In this document: positions 6,503-9,333 of the stretch, in pieces
Numbering within the stretch: the first letter of the stretch is position 1
Layout: the number at the start of each line of letters is the position of its first letter
Source of the DNA: Acidobacteriaceae bacterium
Lineage (GTDB): Bacteria; Acidobacteriota; Terriglobia; Terriglobales; Acidobacteriaceae
DNA length: 9,333 nucleotides
Assembly (NCBI GenBank): GCA_030040175.1
Contig: JASHUF010000090.1
Span: 1 to 9,333, forward strand
Direction of reading: 5' to 3'
Notes under the pieces: generated by a model
Seen by the model: the letters and a program-made list of their open reading frames with translations, nothing else
Told to the model about the DNA's origin: nothing
The model's database searches: none
Translations under genes and position numbers: made by a program

Positions 6503-6556
6503 GCAACCCTATACGCAAACATTTGCCCAAATTTGCAACCGTATACGGAGACATTT
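6503..6556. promoter_or_regulatory. 22-bp direct repeat pair, 32-bp period, with dyads (candidate operator)
   Basis: Copies at 6503-6524 and 6535-6556 share GCAACC, then TATACG, then ACATTT, with 19 of 22 positions equal. The period of 32 bp is about three helical turns, which would place both on the same DNA face. The second copy contains the perfect palindrome CCGTATACGG (6539-6548), and ATTTGCCCAAAT (6521-6532) between them is also a dyad. The pair lies just downstream of the regulator stop and about 340 bp upstream of proC. Binding by a dimeric protein is an inference. Confidence 0.4.
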
Positions 6557-6619
6557 CCTCCCGCTCGCGGACCCTAGAAACGCACATCCGGGATGAAAGC
6601 TGACAGCGGAGGGCTGCGG

Positions 6620-7573
6620 CTACGAAGCCAGCAGCGGTTCGTCGGCGAGGATGCGGTAGAGGGTGGAGCGGGAGATGTGGAGCTGGCGGGCGGCGCGGAG
6701 CTTGTTGCCGCGGTTGAGGTCGAGGACGTACTGGACGTGGTGGCGGACGACGGCGTCGAGGGCGAGGTTCTCAGGCCGGGAGATGGGCTGAGGCTCGGCG
6801 GGCGCGGCGAGGGAGTGGTCGGGGAGAGCAAGATCGACGGCGCGGATGACGCCGTTGGAGGACTCGAGGAGCGCGGTCTCAAGGACGCTCGAAAGCTCGC
6901 GGACATTGCCGGGCCAGGGGTGCTGGAGGAGACGGGCGAGGACGCCCGGTCCGAGGACGACGTGGCGCTGCTGATAGCGGGCGGCGATGCGCTCGAGGAG
7001 CGACTGGGCGAGCGGGGCGATGTCTTCGCGGCGCTGGCGCAGGGGCGGAATGGCGAAGCGAATGGCGGTGAGGCGGAAGGCGAGGTCGGGCAGGAAGAGG
7101 CCCTGGCTGGCCATGTGGCGAAGCGGAGATTCCGACGAGGCGACGAGGACGGCGCGGCCGGGAGGGCGGTCCTGCAGGGCTTTGAGGACGCCGAGGAGCA
7201 GGCCCTGGCCGGGCGGGGTGAGGAGGTCGACGCGGTCGAGGTAGAGGAAGCCGGCCATGGTGGCGGGGTCGGCGTCGGTGGCGAGCCACTCGCGGGCGTC
7301 GCGGCGCTGGAAGGCGGCGTTCGCGAGGGGCGAACGGGTGAAGAGGTAGCGGGCGAGGGTGGTTTTGCCGGAGCCATGCTCGCCTTCAATGGCCGCGAGC
7401 TGCAGGTGGGGCGCGGCCATCTCAGCCTGGACGAGCAACTTGCGCCAGGCGGCGCTGAGGCCGACGAGAGCCGCGGAGCTGGATTCGGGTTCAAGCAGAG
7501 CGGGTCCGGACGGGACGCCGGGAGCGGATGGCTGGGCGGGTTGAAGTGGAACGGCGGTTTGTAAGGGTCTCAA
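6620..7573 (-). CDS. AAA+/Fis-family regulator resembling sigma-54 activators but lacking GAFTGA
   Basis: With the TTG start at 7573 this is a 317-aa protein; GGAGG (7587-7583) lies 9 nt upstream. The frame is open further back to ATGs at 7753 and 7927, but that stretch is low-complexity, covers a heptamer array and overlaps the divergent gene, so I prefer the short form. After a short Pro/Ala-rich start, the AAA+ domain has a Walker A GEHGSGKTTLA (64-74) and a Walker B-like FLYLDRVDLL (109-118), with Arg where Glu is usual. The arginine-finger region LPDLAFRL (161-168), IPPLRQRREDI (175-185) and HPWPGNVREL (218-227) follow. The C-terminus is a Fis-type helix-turn-helix (about 275-310, RAARQLHISRSTLYRIL). 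No receiver or GAF domain precedes the ATPase. The loop holding GAFTGA, needed to contact sigma-54, is absent: Walker A Lys and Walker B Asp are only 43 residues apart. It may act without sigma-54. Its divergent neighbour is a glycosyltransferase gene. Confidence 0.82.
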   Translation of the reverse strand: MRPLQTAVPLQPAQPSAPGVPSGPALLEPESSSAALVGLSAAWRKLLVQAEMAAPHLQLAAIEGEHGSGKTTLARYLFTRSPLANAAFQRRDAREWLATDADPATMAGFLYLDRVDLLTPPGQGLLLGVLKALQDRPPGRAVLVASSESPLRHMASQGLFLPDLAFRLTAIRFAIPPLRQRREDIAPLAQSLLERIAARYQQRHVVLGPGVLARLLQHPWPGNVRELSSVLETALLESSNGVIRAVDLALPDHSLAAPAEPQPISRPENLALDAVVRHHVQYVLDLNRGNKLRAARQLHISRSTLYRILADEPLLAS

Positions 7574-7670
7574 CGTGCCTCGCCTCCGTGACCGGAGTTT
7601 GTACACCAGGCCGACAAGTGTCTCATCGGCGGACGGTGGGGAAACTTGAAGGGGAAAGTTGTGGAGAAAC

Positions 7671-7698
7671 AGGGGTCCGGGACCGGGGATCTGGGGTC
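7671..7698. repeat. Degenerate heptanucleotide array between the divergent genes
   Basis: Four 7-bp units on the plus strand: AGGGGTC, CGGGACC, GGGGATC, TGGGGTC. The first unit equals the unit of the proC-end array. It lies in the 178-bp gap between the regulator start and the glycosyltransferase start, about 54 bp upstream of the latter. It would fall in coding DNA only if the regulator used one of its far-upstream ATGs. Confidence 0.5.
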
Positions 7699-7732
7699 GG
7701 GGCAGGTTGCAAGGAATTAGGGAGCGGGCAGA

Positions 7733-7738
7733 TATACT
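7733..7738 (+). promoter_or_regulatory. Possible -10 box for the glycosyltransferase gene
   Basis: TATACT differs at one position from the sigma-70 consensus TATAAT and lies 13 bp before the ATG, so a transcript from it would be nearly leaderless. This fits the absence of a Shine-Dalgarno before that ATG. The best -35 candidate, TTGCAA (7707-7712), has a 20-bp spacer, which is too long for a good promoter. Weak call. Confidence 0.25.
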
Positions 7739-7751
7739 CGAACCACCTTTC

Positions 7752-9333
7752 ATGGTGATTGAGGCGCAGGCCGGGCAGGCGGTGAAGACGGGCGCTGCGG
7801 CGCGCGCGGATCTCGCGGGGACGGGTGCAGGGCGTATAGGGTGGCGCCTGGGGACGGCGGCGTGGCTCATGGGGATTGCCGGGTTTGCGGCGCTGCATGC
7901 GGTGCATCTGCGGGCGGATTTTCCCAATCACTCGCCGTGGATGTTTGACTGGGCGAAGTATACCGACGAGGGGTGGTACGGGAACGCGGCAGTGCGCGCG
8001 CATCTGCTGGGACACTGGTACATGCCGGGGGACTTCAACCCGGCGGTTGCGGTTCCGGTGTGGCCGGCGGTGGAGTGGGTGCTGTTCTGCCTGACCGGGG
8101 TGACGGTAGAGGCGGCGCGGGCGCTGGCGGTGTCGATTTTCTTCGTCAACCTGGCGCTGAGTTACGCGCTGCTGCGTGCGAGCAGGGCGAGGTCGAGTGA
8201 GGTTGGGCCGGGGCACGTTGGGCGTACTGGCCGATGGGCCGCGCTCCTAGGGATTTCGCTGCTGGTGACCAGCCCGTTTCTTTACTGCTTCAGCCGGCTG
8301 GCGATCCTGGAGCCGCTGCTGACGGCGTGGGTGCTCGCCGGGTTGAATATGGCGGTGCGGCTCGACCGGTTGCGGATGGGCCGGGTGCGGCGGCCCGAGT
8401 GGGGCGCGGCGGGCGTGGGCGCGCTGGCGGTGCTCGCGGTGTTGACCAAGACCACGGCGATTTTTCTGCTGCCGGCGATGGCGTGGGCGATGGTGGTAAC
8501 GCTCTGGCGCAGGCGAAGCGTGGCGCTCCGGTGCGTGGGCGTGGCGGGCGCGGTGTTTGCGGGCGGATATGGATGCTGGCTGGCGCTGATTTGGCGTGCG
8601 CATCTGCTTACGGACTACCGGTACTACTTTTATGTGAACCACTATCCGCGTCCGCATGAGTGGTGGTGGTCGCTCCAGAGCTTGTGGTGGTCGGCGCATG
8701 GGGCGCTGTGGGCTGACAAGATCCTGGCGCCGCTTGCGGGAGTTCTGGTGGTGGCGGCCGTGTGTGGGTGCGGTTTTTCGGCGCTGCGCGCAGGAAGCAC
8801 TGCAGGTCCTTCGACTGCAGCCGTCCGCGAGAGCGGACGGCCTGCGCACAGGATGACAGAAGAAGAACGCGGGACAGTCGCGGAGGATCGCGGGCTCTGG
8901 GCGCGAAGAGTGTTGGGCGATCCGGTTTTTGGTGCGTCTGTGCTCGGCATCCTGGGCATGATCCTGTTCATGACCGTTCAGGATCATCCGCAGCCGCGGT
9001 ATTTTGTGCCGGTTGGGTTCTTTGTGGTGTTCCTTGTGGCGCTGGGTGTGGAGGCGCTGGTTGCGCGCGCCGGAGAGAGTGCAGTTTTCCCGCGCGGATG
9101 GGTCTTTCAAGGATGGGCAGGGGCGGCGCTGGTGGCCACGGTGGGTGCGCTGGGCGTAAACGGGGCGCGGACGCTCGGGTACGCTGCGCATCCCGAGTAC
9201 ACGTTCGTGACCGCGGCCGGGAATCTGACTCAGTATATTGATGCGCATCCGAACGGAAAGCGGCTGCTGGTTTCCGTCAGCGGCGACGAGATCACGCTGT
9301 TGACGCACTTACCGTCGTTGTGCGACGACTTCG
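7752..9333 (+). CDS. GT-C/ArnT-like membrane glycosyltransferase, C-terminus outside window
   Basis: A continuous frame of 527 codons from ATG at 7752 to the window edge. It looks like a polytopic dolichyl/undecaprenyl-phosphate-sugar-dependent glycosyltransferase (PMT/ArnT/RgtA-D-like). After a cytoplasmic start and a first helix (about 35-53) comes a periplasmic loop with FDWAKYTDEGWYGNA (65-79); its Asp-Glu is where the catalytic acid of this fold lies. Further blocks are SPFLYCFSRLAILEPLLTAW (174-193), a long aromatic external loop (281-323) and VQDHPQPRYFVPVG (409-422). About ten to twelve membrane helices are visible, with Arg-rich cytoplasmic loops (142-162, 204-217, 252-257). Residues about 350-369, in the 344-391 loop predicted to be cytoplasmic, are encoded by an inserted palindromic repeat (8799-8858). 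No Shine-Dalgarno precedes the ATG; GTG at 7755 is an alternative. The sugar and acceptor are unknown. The divergent regulator gene may control it. Confidence 0.82.
   Translation, partial: MVIEAQAGQAVKTGAAARADLAGTGAGRIGWRLGTAAWLMGIAGFAALHAVHLRADFPNHSPWMFDWAKYTDEGWYGNAAVRAHLLGHWYMPGDFNPAVAVPVWPAVEWVLFCLTGVTVEAARALAVSIFFVNLALSYALLRASRARSSEVGPGHVGRTGRWAALLGISLLVTSPFLYCFSRLAILEPLLTAWVLAGLNMAVRLDRLRMGRVRRPEWGAAGVGALAVLAVLTKTTAIFLLPAMAWAMVVTLWRRRSVALRCVGVAGAVFAGGYGCWLALIWRAHLLTDYRYYFYVNHYPRPHEWWWSLQSLWWSAHGALWADKILAPLAGVLVVAAVCGCGFSALRAGSTAGPSTAAVRESGRPAHRMTEEERGTVAEDRGLWARRVLGDPVFGASVLGILGMILFMTVQDHPQPRYFVPVGFFVVFLVALGVEALVARAGESAVFPRGWVFQGWAGAALVATVGALGVNGARTLGYAAHPEYTFVTAAGNLTQYIDAHPNGKRLLVSVSGDEITLLTHLPSLCDDF
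8799..8858 (-). repeat. Palindromic repeat with TGTCATCCTG / TCGAAGGACCTGCAGT ends, copy inside the glycosyltransferase gene
   Basis: On the minus strand it begins TGTCATCCTGTGCG and ends AGTCGAAGGACCTGCAGT, matching the intergenic element at 1793-1842 at both ends. Its centre is a different perfect hairpin: GCCGTCCGC (8820-8828), loop GAGA, GCGGACGGC (8833-8841). The length is 60 bp, a multiple of three with no stop in the host frame, so it adds about 20 codons. GAAG occurs on both flanks (8794-8797 and 8859-8862), possibly a small target duplication or chance. Confidence 0.78.

Larger units (their letters stand above)
6168..6619. other. Long intergenic region between the regulator and proC
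   Basis: This 452-bp gap is less GC-rich than its surroundings and should hold the proC promoter on the minus strand. I see the proC ribosome site (6177-6171), REP-like copy E (6260-6296), four scattered GCAACC motifs (6419, 6485, 6503, 6535) and the 22-bp direct repeat pair at 6503-6556. No clear -35/-10 pair stands out. A minus-strand frame open from 6587 to 6267 has no homologue I recognise, runs through the repeats and lacks a well-spaced ribosome site, so I do not call a gene here. Confidence 0.6.

Noticed and set aside
6267..6587. Possible small gene of about 95-106 codons between the regulator and proC
   Set aside because: It runs through the direct repeats and REP-like copy E, has a ribosome site too close to the internal ATG, and shows no recognisable motif.
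6593..7564. Plus-strand open frame (323 codons) opposite the regulator
   Set aside because: Gly/Glu/Ala-rich shadow of a gene with clear AAA+ and helix-turn-helix motifs; it has no recognisable domain.
7697..7711. Sigma-54 (-24/-12) promoter upstream of the glycosyltransferase, suggested by TTGCA and the neighbouring regulator
   Set aside because: The GG dinucleotide is not at the required distance from the GC of TTGCA, and the regulator lacks GAFTGA.
7574..7927. N-terminal extension of the regulator from ATG at 7927 or 7753
   Set aside because: The extension is low-complexity, covers a heptamer array and overlaps the start of the divergent glycosyltransferase; the TTG at 7573 has a better ribosome site.
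8247..9308. Minus-strand open frame (353 codons) opposite the glycosyltransferase
   Set aside because: Arg/His/Pro-rich shadow; the plus strand carries a continuous frame with membrane helices and family motifs.

Overview
The window is GC-rich bacterial DNA that most likely comes from an acidobacterium (Terriglobia/Acidobacteriaceae-like). The strongest pointer is the gene at 1941-3824, which has the layout of the 'VWFA-related Acidobacterial domain' family (TIGR03436). Intergenic DNA packed with short palindromic repeats fits this. No 16S or other phylogenetic marker is present, so the assignment is an inference.

Layout. Six of the seven protein genes lie on the minus strand. Read in their own direction they are: a sigma-54-type AAA+/Fis-family regulator (7573-6620), proC (6167-5313), an OafA-type membrane acyltransferase (5090-4029), a secreted VWA-domain protein (3824-1941), an acetate/propionate-family kinase (1695-463), and the first 131 residues of a COX15/CtaA-like heme A synthase (395 to the window edge). 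The seventh gene, a large GT-C/ArnT-like membrane glycosyltransferase, starts at 7752 on the plus strand, divergent from the regulator, and runs off the right edge. No RNA gene, CRISPR array or transposase gene is visible.

The genes do not form one obvious pathway: central metabolism (acetyl phosphate/acetate), proline synthesis, heme A for terminal oxidases, envelope polysaccharide modification (acyltransferase, glycosyltransferase) and a secreted protein. Only the ackA-ctaA pair is tightly spaced (67 bp). The other gaps are 178-452 bp.

The unusual content is between and inside the genes. (i) Five copies of a REP-like palindrome built on CCCATCC...GGGTGGG sit in four intergenic gaps. (ii) A second palindromic element, with conserved ends TGTCATCCTG and TCGAAGGACCTGCAGT, occurs once between two REP copies and once inside the glycosyltransferase gene, where it adds exactly 60 bp in frame. 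(iii) Three degenerate period-7 arrays lie at gene boundaries (451-485, 5281-5308, 7671-7698). (iv) A 44-bp relic resembles the acyltransferase 3' end and looks like the tail of a lost paralogue. (v) The regulator has the sigma-54 activator AAA+ fold but lacks the GAFTGA loop. (vi) A 22-bp direct repeat with a 32-bp period lies upstream of proC.
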